Assembly: GCA_965226865.1 (NCBI GenBank) | Contig: CBDDEH010000004.1 | Span: forward strand, 620,001 to 684,000 | Source: CBDDEH01 sp965226865 | Lineage (GTDB): Bacteria > Chloroflexota > Dehalococcoidia > Lucifugimonadales > JAGWBF01 | Direction of reading: 5' to 3' | DNA length: 64,000 nucleotides | Shown: piece after piece, positions 16,605 through 24,219 of the stretch | How the letters are laid out: every line of letters begins with the position of its first letter | Numbering within the stretch: position 1 is the first letter of the stretch | Notes under the pieces: model-generated | Databases searched by the model: none | The model's input: only the letters and a program-made list of their open reading frames with translations | What the model was told of the DNA's origin: nothing | Made by a program: the position numbers and the translations under genes

Positions 16605-19598
16605 ATGCAAGCTGACACCAACGCGATAATTCTTGGTTCTAATCGTGGTACCAGACATCTGGACAATACACGGAGTTCGCCTCTGTCGCTTGAGGTCGTA
16701 GATTCAAATCGTACCGTCCTAGATTGGATCCTCCATTCACTTTCTGTTTGCGGGATAGAGAAGGTCACCTATGTCGGAGGTTACCACATACAGAAAGTGA
16801 TCGATCGTTATCCCGGTCTTGACTATCGTTTTCAGTCTGATTGGCAGAGCGCGGGCGAAGTCGCAGCACTGAGGTTTGCGCCTTTGGCTCAGCCTATGGA
16901 CTGCTTTGTGATACGTTCCAGTACCATATGCGTGCCAGAGGCTTTGGGCCGCATGATCAACTTAGATTCGAATCTATCAGCAGGATATTATGGCAATGGC
17001 GGTGAGCAACGGTTCGTCGGATTGATAGCATTGTCCGCAGCTCAGGCAGAGGAGGCCTTCGCCGCCGCTCATTCTATTACCGAGCGCAATCCCAGCTCGA
17101 ATCTAGAAGAGTGGATGTCAGCAATGGCGGAGCAAGGGCTCTCCATTCGATCCGTCGACTTGGATACGCTTGCTGCTCCGGTTGACGACTCTATAGCCGT
17201 GGCGAGGACGGTGTTTAGCGGAAAGGGGCGAACACTAGAGCAGATTGGCCCGTTGATCCGAAGCGGGACAGTGCTCGACCAGGTTCGCTTCAGCGCTGGC
17301 GAGTGGCTGGGTGGAAACGAGTCAATCATCGCAGATATTCAGCGGTCATTTGCTAACGTGGACGTTGTCGTCCGCAGCAGCGCGTTTGCTGAAGATGGGT
17401 TGGCTGGATCGTTGGCAGGACGTTTTGCCAGCGTACTTGATGTACCAACTGCCGAAGCCAAACGCCTATCCTTGGCAGTGGATCAAGTGGTTGAGAGCTT
17501 TAGGAGCGATGGTCGGGAGATTCACAACTTGGACGAGGTGCTAGTGCAGCAAAGCCTAAGCGACCTGGAGGCCAGCGGCGTTCTGCTAACCCGTGATATG
17601 GAGACGGGAGCTCCGTACTATGTGATAAATATAGACCGCGACTCGGGGCGCTCAGACCTGGTCACGTCTGGCGGCGAGGCTAAGATTGACACCTTCTACG
17701 TATCCCATAATGTCAATATTTCACGCCTTGAATCCGATACACGAGCTTGCGTGACGCTGGCGCGAGAGCTGGAAGAGCTTACCCACCTTGACGTATTGGA
17801 CATCGAGTTCGGCATTGACCGATCAGGCGCCGTATATCTGTTTCAAGTCCGCCCGCTAGCGAGACGGGCCCGGAAGTTTCAATTGGCGGACGACGACCTC
17901 GTTGACGAGCTGGACCGGGTCTGTGAGTTCTTGGATGCCCACCTCCAACCTCATCCAATGTTGATGGGCGATACAACAGTGTTGGGGACCATGCCAGACT
18001 GGAACCCGGCAGAGATGATAGGCACAGCACCGCGCCCACTGGCGCTTTCCTTGTACCAGCGGCTGATAGGCGATCGAGCCTGGGCTACCGCGAGGGTACT
18101 CACAGGCTATCGAGATGTTCGCCCTGAGCCCCTGATCGTCTCCCTAGCAGGCCGGCCCTATGTGGATGTGCGGGCATGTCTGAACTCGTTCTTGCCAGAT
18201 GGCCTTGATGATGCCGTCGCAGGATCGTGGGTCAACCATTGTTTGAGGATGCTTCGTCAAGATTCCCGTCTGCATGACAAGATTGAGTTTGAGGTGGCGA
18301 TAACCTGTCTTGCCTTCGACTTTGACGATCATGCAGAGCGACTGCGAGACGCTGGTCTTAGCGAGGCTGCGATCAAGGAATTTCGCGCCCGACTTCTGAG
18401 TTTAACCGATGATTTGCTTACCGAACGGGTCTCACCAATCGAATCGCAGCGCGTCCTATTGGAGGAGATGCGCCATCGTCGGGAGCGTTGGTTGGAAAAC
18501 TCGGAGTTGGACACATCCGCGCTGGCCCGCCGGATCAACGTGTTGCTAGCCGATTGCGAGCACTATGGCGTTGTGCCCTTTGCCGTATTGGCCCGATATG
18601 CCTTCATCGCTATGAACCTGCTTCGTTCCCTGACGAGGGTTGGAGTCATTTCAAAGGACGAATACGAAACCTTGCTGAGTTCGATCCCCACAGTAGCCTC
18701 TGACCTATCACGAGACATGAAGGCGCACGCAGCGGGTCGCCTCTCGACTGAAGCATTGGTGAGGAGTTACGGACACCTGCGTCCTAGCTCTTATGACATC
18801 ACTTCGCCAAACTATGCCAGTGCGTTGAACGTGTATGTCGATGACTCTGGCAGGAGCAACACAGAAGCGGCCTATCCAGATGTGTCAGTGGCCGCCGGCA
18901 TTTTCGACGCACATGCGACCGAGATCGGTGCTTTGATGCGGAAGGCTGGCTTCACTGCCGAGGTAGATCAGCTCCGAAGTTTTATATTGCGCAGCATCCC
19001 GAGTAGGGAGTGGGCTAAATTTGAGTTCATGAAATCGGTGGATGCGGCCCTCGAAGGAATTGCCCTACTAGGGCTAGAAATGGGGTTCTCCCGAGAAGAG
19101 ATGTCTTTCTTACCTGTCGACCTGGTGGTACGCGGCGCCAAGGAGAGCGCCAACAACGCGTTCGGTACCGAGCTTCGGCGCACCATCGAGTTCAATAAGA
19201 AGCGATGGAACCTGACCTGCGCCATTCGTCTTCCTCACCTAGTATGTTCCAAGTCGGATGTCTTTGACTTCCACATGGAAGAGTGGACGCCCAATTTTAT
19301 CTCAACCCAACGCGTCGTTGCCCCAACGGTGGTCCTTGAGGCTGGTCTGCCCGTGGAGTCCCTCGAAGGACGCATCGTGTTGATCCGGGCTGCTGATCCT
19401 GGCTACGACTGGATTTTCAGCCACCGGATTGCTGGATTGATCACGGAATTTGGTGGTGTGGCTTCCCATATGGCTATAAGAGCCGCCGAATTCGGCTTGC
19501 CAGCCGCTATAGGTTGTGGCGAGCTTGTCTTCGACCGTCTTCGCTCCGCACGACTAGTCGAACTCGATTGCACTAGCAAAAAGGTTCGTGCCGTCTGA
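16605..19598 (+). CDS. L-glutamine kinase-like PEP-synthase-fold protein with N-terminal nucleotidyltransferase-like domain (Cj1418 type)
   Basis: In C. jejuni, Cj1418 phosphorylates the amide of L-glutamine, the first step to cytidine diphosphoramidate. Here residues 1 to about 200 look like a degenerate sugar-phosphate nucleotidyltransferase (N-A-I-I-L-G-S-N-R-G-T-R, T-V-L-D-W-I-L, V-T-Y-V-G-G-Y). From about 205 to 425 lies a PPDK/PEP-synthase ATP-grasp domain (V-V-V-R-S-S-A-F-A-E-D, G-V-L-L-T-R-D-M-E-T-G-A, E-F-G-I-D-R-S-G-A-V-Y-L-F-Q-V-R-P). A long helical linker leads to the phosphohistidine swivel G-G-V-A-S-H-M-A with the His near 955. It is about 230 residues longer than my recollection of Cj1418. 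ATG 16,605 is chosen over TTG 16,596. The TGATG overlap with the next gene indicates coupling. Confidence 0.82.
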   Translation: MQADTNAIILGSNRGTRHLDNTRSSPLSLEVVDSNRTVLDWILHSLSVCGIEKVTYVGGYHIQKVIDRYPGLDYRFQSDWQSAGEVAALRFAPLAQPMDCFVIRSSTICVPEALGRMINLDSNLSAGYYGNGGEQRFVGLIALSAAQAEEAFAAAHSITERNPSSNLEEWMSAMAEQGLSIRSVDLDTLAAPVDDSIAVARTVFSGKGRTLEQIGPLIRSGTVLDQVRFSAGEWLGGNESIIADIQRSFANVDVVVRSSAFAEDGLAGSLAGRFASVLDVPTAEAKRLSLAVDQVVESFRSDGREIHNLDEVLVQQSLSDLEASGVLLTRDMETGAPYYVINIDRDSGRSDLVTSGGEAKIDTFYVSHNVNISRLESDTRACVTLARELEELTHLDVLDIEFGIDRSGAVYLFQVRPLARRARKFQLADDDLVDELDRVCEFLDAHLQPHPMLMGDTTVLGTMPDWNPAEMIGTAPRPLALSLYQRLIGDRAWATARVLTGYRDVRPEPLIVSLAGRPYVDVRACLNSFLPDGLDDAVAGSWVNHCLRMLRQDSRLHDKIEFEVAITCLAFDFDDHAERLRDAGLSEAAIKEFRARLLSLTDDLLTERVSPIESQRVLLEEMRHRRERWLENSELDTSALARRINVLLADCEHYGVVPFAVLARYAFIAMNLLRSLTRVGVISKDEYETLLSSIPTVASDLSRDMKAHAAGRLSTEALVRSYGHLRPSSYDITSPNYASALNVYVDDSGRSNTEAAYPDVSVAAGIFDAHATEIGALMRKAGFTAEVDQLRSFILRSIPSREWAKFEFMKSVDAALEGIALLGLEMGFSREEMSFLPVDLVVRGAKESANNAFGTELRRTIEFNKKRWNLTCAIRLPHLVCSKSDVFDFHMEEWTPNFISTQRVVAPTVVLEAGLPVESLEGRIVLIRAADPGYDWIFSHRIAGLITEFGGVASHMAIRAAEFGLPAAIGCGELVFDRLRSARLVELDCTSKKVRAV

Positions 19599-20263
19599 TG
19601 ATCATAGCGGTCTCGATGCGCGAAGTAACCAACAATACCTACCCCGAGGTGCGAGACTCCATAAGCCATGACTGGGTCAGGACGCTCGACGTGCTAGCTA
19701 TCACGGCCGTGTTCGTTCCTAACGCCTTGCGTAATCCGGCCGCTTATCTGCGAGCCGTGGGGGCGCGGGGACTGATTTTGACCGGGGGCGATAACCTGGG
19801 GCAGCTTCCCGATGAGCCGTCTGAGTCGACACCTCCCAGCGAGCGTGATCGCACCGAGATCGCCCTTCTTAACTGCGCCTTTGACCACAGGCTACCGGTA
19901 CTTGGCGTATGTCGGGGGCTCCAACTGGTCAATGTCTATTTCGGCGGAGGTTTGGTGCGCGATCTTAGTTCATTCGGCCAGCATGTGAATGTCTTGCATA
20001 AATTGGAGATCGCCCCCCCACCTCACTTGGTAGGCCAATACGTAGACGAGGTTGTAACCAACTCATTCCATAGCCAAGGTGTGTGCTTGAGCGGCCTGGC
20101 TCCCGACCTGAAGGCATTTGCAATCGCCTCTGACGATGTAGTGGAAGGCCTGTATCATCCTAGTCTGCCCGTGCTGGCGGTGCAGTGGCATCCCGAGCGT
20201 CAGAACCCGGCCTCGGAATTGGACCAGGCTTTGCTGAAGGACTGGATAGCGCGTTGCGAATGA
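19598..20263 (+). CDS. Class I glutamine-amidotransferase-fold hydrolase, gamma-glutamyl-CDP-amidate hydrolase type (Cj1417)
   Basis: The 221-residue protein carries the class I triad: nucleophile Cys105 in L-G-V-C-R-G-L-Q-L, and His198/Glu200 in V-Q-W-H-P-E. It resembles gamma-glutamyl-GABA hydrolase (PuuD) but is short. In the C. jejuni capsule pathway, Cj1417 of this fold cleaves gamma-L-glutamyl-CDP-amidate to cytidine diphosphoramidate. Overlap with the kinase gene upstream (1 bp) and the cytidylyltransferase gene downstream (4 bp, ATGA) places it inside that set. In isolation it would be called a generic peptidase C26; the specific call depends on context. Confidence 0.82.
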   Translation: MIIAVSMREVTNNTYPEVRDSISHDWVRTLDVLAITAVFVPNALRNPAAYLRAVGARGLILTGGDNLGQLPDEPSESTPPSERDRTEIALLNCAFDHRLPVLGVCRGLQLVNVYFGGGLVRDLSSFGQHVNVLHKLEIAPPPHLVGQYVDEVVTNSFHSQGVCLSGLAPDLKAFAIASDDVVEGLYHPSLPVLAVQWHPERQNPASELDQALLKDWIARCE

Positions 20264-21087
20264 TCATTCTTGCTGCTGGCCAGGGCACACGGCTGCAGCC
20301 TTTGACAGACACACGCCCCAAGTGCCTGGTGGAGTTGATTGGCCGGCCGTTGCTAGCCTGGCAGTTGGAAGCTGCCCGAATGGCCGGTATTGACGATGTG
20401 ATTGTGGTGGGGGGCCATCTGGCCGACCAGTTGCGCGGCCACAACGTCCAGGTGGTTCTAAACCCTGATTATGGTACGACTAACATGGTCTCCACCCTTT
20501 TCTGTGCCCAAGATATGTTTGGCGATGGTTTCGTAATGTCGTACGGCGACATCGTCTATAGCCCGGCTGCGCTGGGGAAGTTACTGGCTGACCTTTCCCC
20601 GGTTGGAGTGATAGTGGACCGGGACTGGCTCAGCTATTGGGCGATGCGTTTTGATGATCCTCTTAACGATGCAGAGAGCATGCGCATCGGTCCAAACGGC
20701 CTTATTCAGAGCATCGGGCAGCGAGAGGCCGATATCGGCCTGATTGAGGGGCAGTACATCGGTCTAGTGGCCTTTCGTGGAGAAGGCGTGGATGCGTTGC
20801 GACAGACCTACGACTCCGCCCGAGCAGCTGAAAAGGCTGGACGACTACCCTTCAACGGTTGCAGACCTCTATCAAAACTATTTATGACGGATTTCCTGCA
20901 AGGCATGGTTGACCTTGGATACCCTGCCAATGCGGTGCCGATACGTGGTGGCTGGGTTGAAGTGGATAGCCTGAAGGATCTGACGCTTGCGGAGGAATTG
21001 ATTGCACAAGGACGACTTACAACCCCATACGCTTCGGCCGTTCAGCGTCAGGCTAGTACTCAGTCAACCGTAAAATCGGAAGGGTAA
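20260..21087 (+). CDS. CTP:phosphoglutamine cytidylyltransferase type NTP transferase (Cj1416), tail altered by IS630
   Basis: Starts M-I-I-L-A-A-G-Q-G-T-R-L-Q-P-L-T-D-T-R-P-K-C-L-V, the nucleotidyltransferase signature with the catalytic Lys near residue 21, then G-D-I-V-Y-S as the metal-binding segment. In C. jejuni, Cj1416 couples L-glutamine phosphate to CTP. The ATG at 20,260 overlaps the preceding stop. IS630 entered at a TA dinucleotide at 21,054-21,055; the present last 11 codons come from the IS end. Removing the IS restores A-S-S-S-C-D-R-E-I then stop, only 21 bp before the next start, so the enzyme core is intact and only the tail changed. Confidence 0.82.
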   Translation: MIILAAGQGTRLQPLTDTRPKCLVELIGRPLLAWQLEAARMAGIDDVIVVGGHLADQLRGHNVQVVLNPDYGTTNMVSTLFCAQDMFGDGFVMSYGDIVYSPAALGKLLADLSPVGVIVDRDWLSYWAMRFDDPLNDAESMRIGPNGLIQSIGQREADIGLIEGQYIGLVAFRGEGVDALRQTYDSARAAEKAGRLPFNGCRPLSKLFMTDFLQGMVDLGYPANAVPIRGGWVEVDSLKDLTLAEELIAQGRLTTPYASAVQRQASTQSTVKSEG

Positions 21088-21716
21088 AGGCGGTGAAGTT
21101 TGGTTCGTGCGTCCCGGGTGTTGAACCGCCAGTTGATGGTGGCTCTGGCGGCGTTGCGCTCCTTGACCAGAGCATCGACTTCCCTCCTGAGGGCCTCCTC
21201 GCCGGAGAGCCGCTGCTTCAGGCAGGAGCGGGACAGGACGCTGAACTCGATCTCCGCCATGTTCAACCAACTCCCGTGCTTGGTCGTGTAATGAAACTCC
21301 AGCCGCCTGGCAATCCTCCGGGCTTCCTCAGCCGGGAAAGTCTCGTACAGCGATGCCCGGCGATGGGTATTGAGATTGTCCAAGACAACCCTTACCACCT
21401 CGGCTTCCGGGTAGGCTTCATCCGCCAGCCAGCGCATCCGGCGGGCGAAGTCTTGCATCGTGCGCCGCTCCGTGACCGCCACCTCTCGCCAACCCGCCAA
21501 GGGCTCGCAGGCCAAGAACAGGTTGCGGGTACCCTCCCGCCGGTATTCGTAGTCCTGCCGCAGCGGAAGTCCCGGCCGGGGCGGCAGAGCGGGCTGGGTC
21601 TCCGCCAACAACTGGGTGGATGTCTCGTCAAAGCAAACCACCGGACGTTGGGGATCATAGGGTTCGGCGTAGAGATCCAGGACATCCTCCATGTTAGCCA
21701 CAAATTCCGCGCTCAC
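21060..21716 (-). CDS. IS630 transposase, C-terminal DDE frame
   Basis: 218 residues containing the DDE triad context of IS630: V-V-C-F-D-E-T-S, V-R-V-V-L-D-N-L-N-T-H and H-G-S-W-L-N-M-A-E-I-E. It overlaps the helix-turn-helix frame by 4 bp and is most likely expressed as its frameshift product. The frame ends within the IS terminal repeat. No inactivating change is visible, so the element may still be active. Confidence 0.88.
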   Translation of the reverse strand: MSAEFVANMEDVLDLYAEPYDPQRPVVCFDETSTQLLAETQPALPPRPGLPLRQDYEYRREGTRNLFLACEPLAGWREVAVTERRTMQDFARRMRWLADEAYPEAEVVRVVLDNLNTHRRASLYETFPAEEARRIARRLEFHYTTKHGSWLNMAEIEFSVLSRSCLKQRLSGEEALRREVDALVKERNAARATINWRFNTRDARTKLHRLYPSDFTVD

Positions 21717-22231
21717 CTTGGGAATGCACCACTCCTTCTTCTGCCACGGCTTGAGGGCGTTTTTTTGAGACGCTGGCGCACCCCCTCGTGGGACATGGAG
21801 GGCGTCAGCCCCAACTCGACCACCTTCCCGGCCAGCAGACGCAGGGTCCAGTGGTCATGCCCTTCCGGCGGCGGGCTGCAGGCCAAAGCAATCAGGTGGG
21901 CTTCGCCCCGGTCGTCCAACTTCCGGGGCCGGTTGGCCTGGGGACGGTCCTGCAAAACCCTCTCCAACCCTTCTTCGGCAAAGCGCTGCTTGACCCGGTA
22001 TACGGTGCTCAGGGCCACATCCAAAGCTTCGGCCGCTTGGGGTGCCGCCCAACCGTCGTCGCTCTTTAGGAGAATCCGCGCTCTAGCGGTCACTCGGGCT
22101 GAGTTTTTGCCAACCCGGATCAGTCGCTGGAGCTCCTCCCGTTGTTCCTGTGCCAGCCGCACCGCGTATTTGTCCCTGACCATCATTGCCACCCCCGCCA
22201 TCAACACTTCCCACCAGGCGGGATAGCTCAA
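21713..22231 (-). CDS. IS630 transposase, N-terminal helix-turn-helix frame
   Basis: 172 residues with the IS630 helix-turn-helix region (V-T-A-R-A-R-I-L-L-K, W-A-A-P-Q-A-A-E-A-L-D-V-A-L-S-T-V-Y-R) and the linker W-T-L-R-L-L-A-G-K-V-V-E. It leaves the conserved frame at a run of seven A residues (minus strand, 21,760-21,766). Re-reading one A there (a -1 shift) continues into L-K-P-W-Q-K-K-E-W-C-I-P-K and the catalytic frame, so a full transposase is probably made by programmed frameshifting. Confidence 0.88.
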   Translation of the reverse strand: MSYPAWWEVLMAGVAMMVRDKYAVRLAQEQREELQRLIRVGKNSARVTARARILLKSDDGWAAPQAAEALDVALSTVYRVKQRFAEEGLERVLQDRPQANRPRKLDDRGEAHLIALACSPPPEGHDHWTLRLLAGKVVELGLTPSMSHEGVRQRLKKTPSSRGRRRSGAFPR

Positions 22232-22308
22232 TTGGCCCCTTTCTTAAACAAATCCCAAAACCAAGTTGACTGAGTACTAGTAGTAGTTGCGATAGGGAGA
22301 TATAAGGC

Positions 22309-22827
22309 GTGGTGATATGGCTTATCGGTTTGGCGGGAGCTGGCAAGACTACCATAGGTCGAGAAGTGTTCAGTCGGTTGAAGGCACGTAAGCCCAACGT
22401 TGTGTTCTTGGACGGCGACCATGTCCGCGCTATCATGGGCAACGATCTTGGCTATTCCGTTGAAGACCGACGGGCCAACGCCTGGCGCATTTGCCGCCTC
22501 TGCCATTACCTCGATAGTCAGGGAATAGACGTTGTCTGCGCTATCCTATCGCTTTTCCACGATACCCAGGACTGGAACCGCCAGAACTATTCTCAGTATT
22601 TCGAAGTCTACGTTGACGTGCCGATGGATGAGCTGATAAACCATGACCAGAAGGGCCTCTACAGTAAGGCCCTTACTGGCGAAATGAAGCATGTGGTTGG
22701 GGTTGATATATCCTTCGAGCCGCCGCCGCACCCGGACTTCGTTGTGAGTAACGGCCACCCTTTCAGATCACCCGCAGCCTTGGGAGACAAAATCATTCGG
22801 GCCGTGGACGAAAGTTTCCATGACTAA
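22309..22827 (+). CDS. CDP-amidate kinase-like protein (adenylylsulfate-kinase fold, Cj1415 type)
   Basis: 172-residue P-loop kinase: G-L-A-G-A-G-K-T at about 7-14, F-L-D-G-D-H-V-R-A near 35, and D-Q-K-G-L-Y-S-K-A, the APS-kinase-family lid. By family alone it would be called CysC. Cj1415 of C. jejuni is annotated the same way but phosphorylates the 3'-OH of cytidine diphosphoramidate. Position directly after the other three pathway enzymes, and no ATP sulfurylase in the window, favour that activity. The start is GTG at 22,309 with GGGAG upstream. It overlaps the next gene by 8 bp. Confidence 0.82.
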   Translation: MVIWLIGLAGAGKTTIGREVFSRLKARKPNVVFLDGDHVRAIMGNDLGYSVEDRRANAWRICRLCHYLDSQGIDVVCAILSLFHDTQDWNRQNYSQYFEVYVDVPMDELINHDQKGLYSKALTGEMKHVVGVDISFEPPPHPDFVVSNGHPFRSPAALGDKIIRAVDESFHD

Positions 22828-23512
22828 TATCGTCACCTATCGTTACACATCAATCGACTTGCTGAGCGAACGGTACCATTACCAGTACACCCCTTACGAA
22901 GGACCTGACTTCTTAGTGGCTTACCTGGCCCAACGGCGGAAGTTATGCAGCCAGCTAAGCGCGGCCCGCAGAAGGCTATTGTCCGAGTCATCAACTGACG
23001 CCACGTTGGCCGAGGAAATACGTGAGGCGGTGCTCGGCGACTCGGTGAGGGTTGGTCTAGCACCGTTACAGGTTCGCCATCTTGAGGTGCTGCCTGCCCA
23101 GCCCAACGAGACAGACTTCGTCACTGAGTCTTTATTGCTCGATCTCTGGCAGTGTTATATCCACGATGCAGAACATGCTTGGCAGATATGTCCCGCCTGG
23201 GCGAACCTGCTCCTAGCGAAGTACGAGGTCACCAAACGCCTCTATGTGAAATATACGTTCGATCTCAAGCCAGCAAAGGCGGAGTACGACGTCCTATCGA
23301 ACTATGCGCTGCTGGCGACGTTATTGATGTACCAGTATAAGTCCGTTCCCAACCTCAAGCATTTGAACACAGTCCTTAAGCTCACAGACCTGCTCTCTTC
23401 TACGGCTCCACTCGAGGGTAGTGCCCTGACGCAGTTGGCTTCACTAGTCGCGCTGGAGGCCGAGCTGTCTGCGGTGCAAGGGCTGATGGAGGATCACGGG
23501 GTTGTGCTATGA
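22820..23512 (+). CDS. Unknown helical protein in the phosphoramidate operon
   Basis: I do not recognise this 230-residue protein. It looks mostly alpha-helical, with Y-H-Y-Q-Y-T-P-Y-E-G-P-D-F near the start, a central D-L-W-Q-C-Y-I-H-D-A-E-H-A-W-Q and A-K-Y-E-V-T-K-R-L-Y-V-K-Y, and no signal peptide or long hydrophobic segment. It overlaps both neighbours (8 bp with the kinase, 4 bp with the formyltransferase), so it is translated as part of the same set and likely works with them. It could be a partner of the formyltransferase-fold protein; no function is claimed. Confidence 0.7.
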   Translation: MTNIVTYRYTSIDLLSERYHYQYTPYEGPDFLVAYLAQRRKLCSQLSAARRRLLSESSTDATLAEEIREAVLGDSVRVGLAPLQVRHLEVLPAQPNETDFVTESLLLDLWQCYIHDAEHAWQICPAWANLLLAKYEVTKRLYVKYTFDLKPAKAEYDVLSNYALLATLLMYQYKSVPNLKHLNTVLKLTDLLSSTAPLEGSALTQLASLVALEAELSAVQGLMEDHGVVL

Positions 23513-24219
23513 TCCTGAAAAGCATAGGTCTGATGGCAGTTGACTCAAGTCGAACGCGGGCGTACCTAGCGGCCCTGGCGAACAACAACTTGCTGACGGC
23601 CCACGCCATCTATCTAACGGGCGCGCCGGGCTCGGCGCAGCGAAGCTTCCGGAAGGTGCCTTACTTCGATAACCTGACTCCAGCCCTCGACACGATCCAT
23701 CGCATGGGTATTCCTTGCGAGGTTGTCAACACTGGCGACGTGAATAGCGTTGAGGTGTTCGCAGCGGTGCAGGCCAGCCCAGTGGATGTGCTGATTTACT
23801 CGGGACCCGGCGGGGTTATCTTACGCCGAGACATCCTCAATGCGGGGAAACGGTTTCTGCATGTACATTCGGGCCTGGTGCCGCGCTTTCGAGGAAGCAC
23901 CACGGTGTATTACAGCTTACTTGTAGAAGGCAACTGTGGTGCTTCAGCCATATTCCTCGAGGAGCATGTTGATACCGGGCCTGTGCTGGCTAAGAAGGTC
24001 TACCCGCCGCCTGCAGGCCGAACGACGATTGATTATGGCTATGACCCTTATATCCGCTCCGACTTGTTGATTCAGGTGTTAAAGGAACGCCAGCAAACCG
24101 GCGAGTTTCGGGCTATACCTCAGAGCGGAGAACTGGGAGAGACATACTATATCATCCACCCGGTGTTGAGGCATGTTGCTATCTTAAGCGGATATAGCAG
24201 TCAGGGGCGATCAGGATGA
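23509..24219 (+). CDS. Formyltransferase-fold protein with altered N-x-H motif
   Basis: The 236-residue protein matches the catalytic domain of Fmt/ArnA/GART-type formyltransferases: H-V-H-S-G-L-V-P-R-F-R-G-S-T-T-V at about 120-135 and E-E-H-V-D-T-G-P-V-L later. The conserved Asp (in V-D-T-G) is kept. The Asn that normally opens N-x-H-x-S/P-L-L-P is His (H-V-H). That change may alter or abolish folate-dependent formyl transfer, or mark a different acyl donor. It overlaps the genes on both sides by 4 bp. A role in modifying an amino sugar or the phosphoramidate nitrogen is conceivable but unproven. Confidence 0.75.
   Translation: MILKSIGLMAVDSSRTRAYLAALANNNLLTAHAIYLTGAPGSAQRSFRKVPYFDNLTPALDTIHRMGIPCEVVNTGDVNSVEVFAAVQASPVDVLIYSGPGGVILRRDILNAGKRFLHVHSGLVPRFRGSTTVYYSLLVEGNCGASAIFLEEHVDTGPVLAKKVYPPPAGRTTIDYGYDPYIRSDLLIQVLKERQQTGEFRAIPQSGELGETYYIIHPVLRHVAILSGYSSQGRSG

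Larger units (their letters stand above)
21056..22277 (+). mobile_element. IS630-family insertion sequence
   Basis: About 1.22 kb, bounded by perfect 13-bp inverted repeats (GTACTCAGTCAAC at 21,056-21,068 and its complement at 22,265-22,277), flanked on both sides by TA (21,054-21,055 and 22,278-22,279), the target duplicated by IS630/Tc1-mariner elements. Two minus-strand transposase frames overlap by 4 bp. It separates the Cj1416-type from the Cj1415-type gene of the phosphoramidate set and could be polar on the genes after it. Confidence 0.92.

Noticed and set aside
21093..22226. 377-codon plus-strand frame across IS630
   Set aside because: It is a shadow frame of the minus-strand transposase without a recognisable domain.
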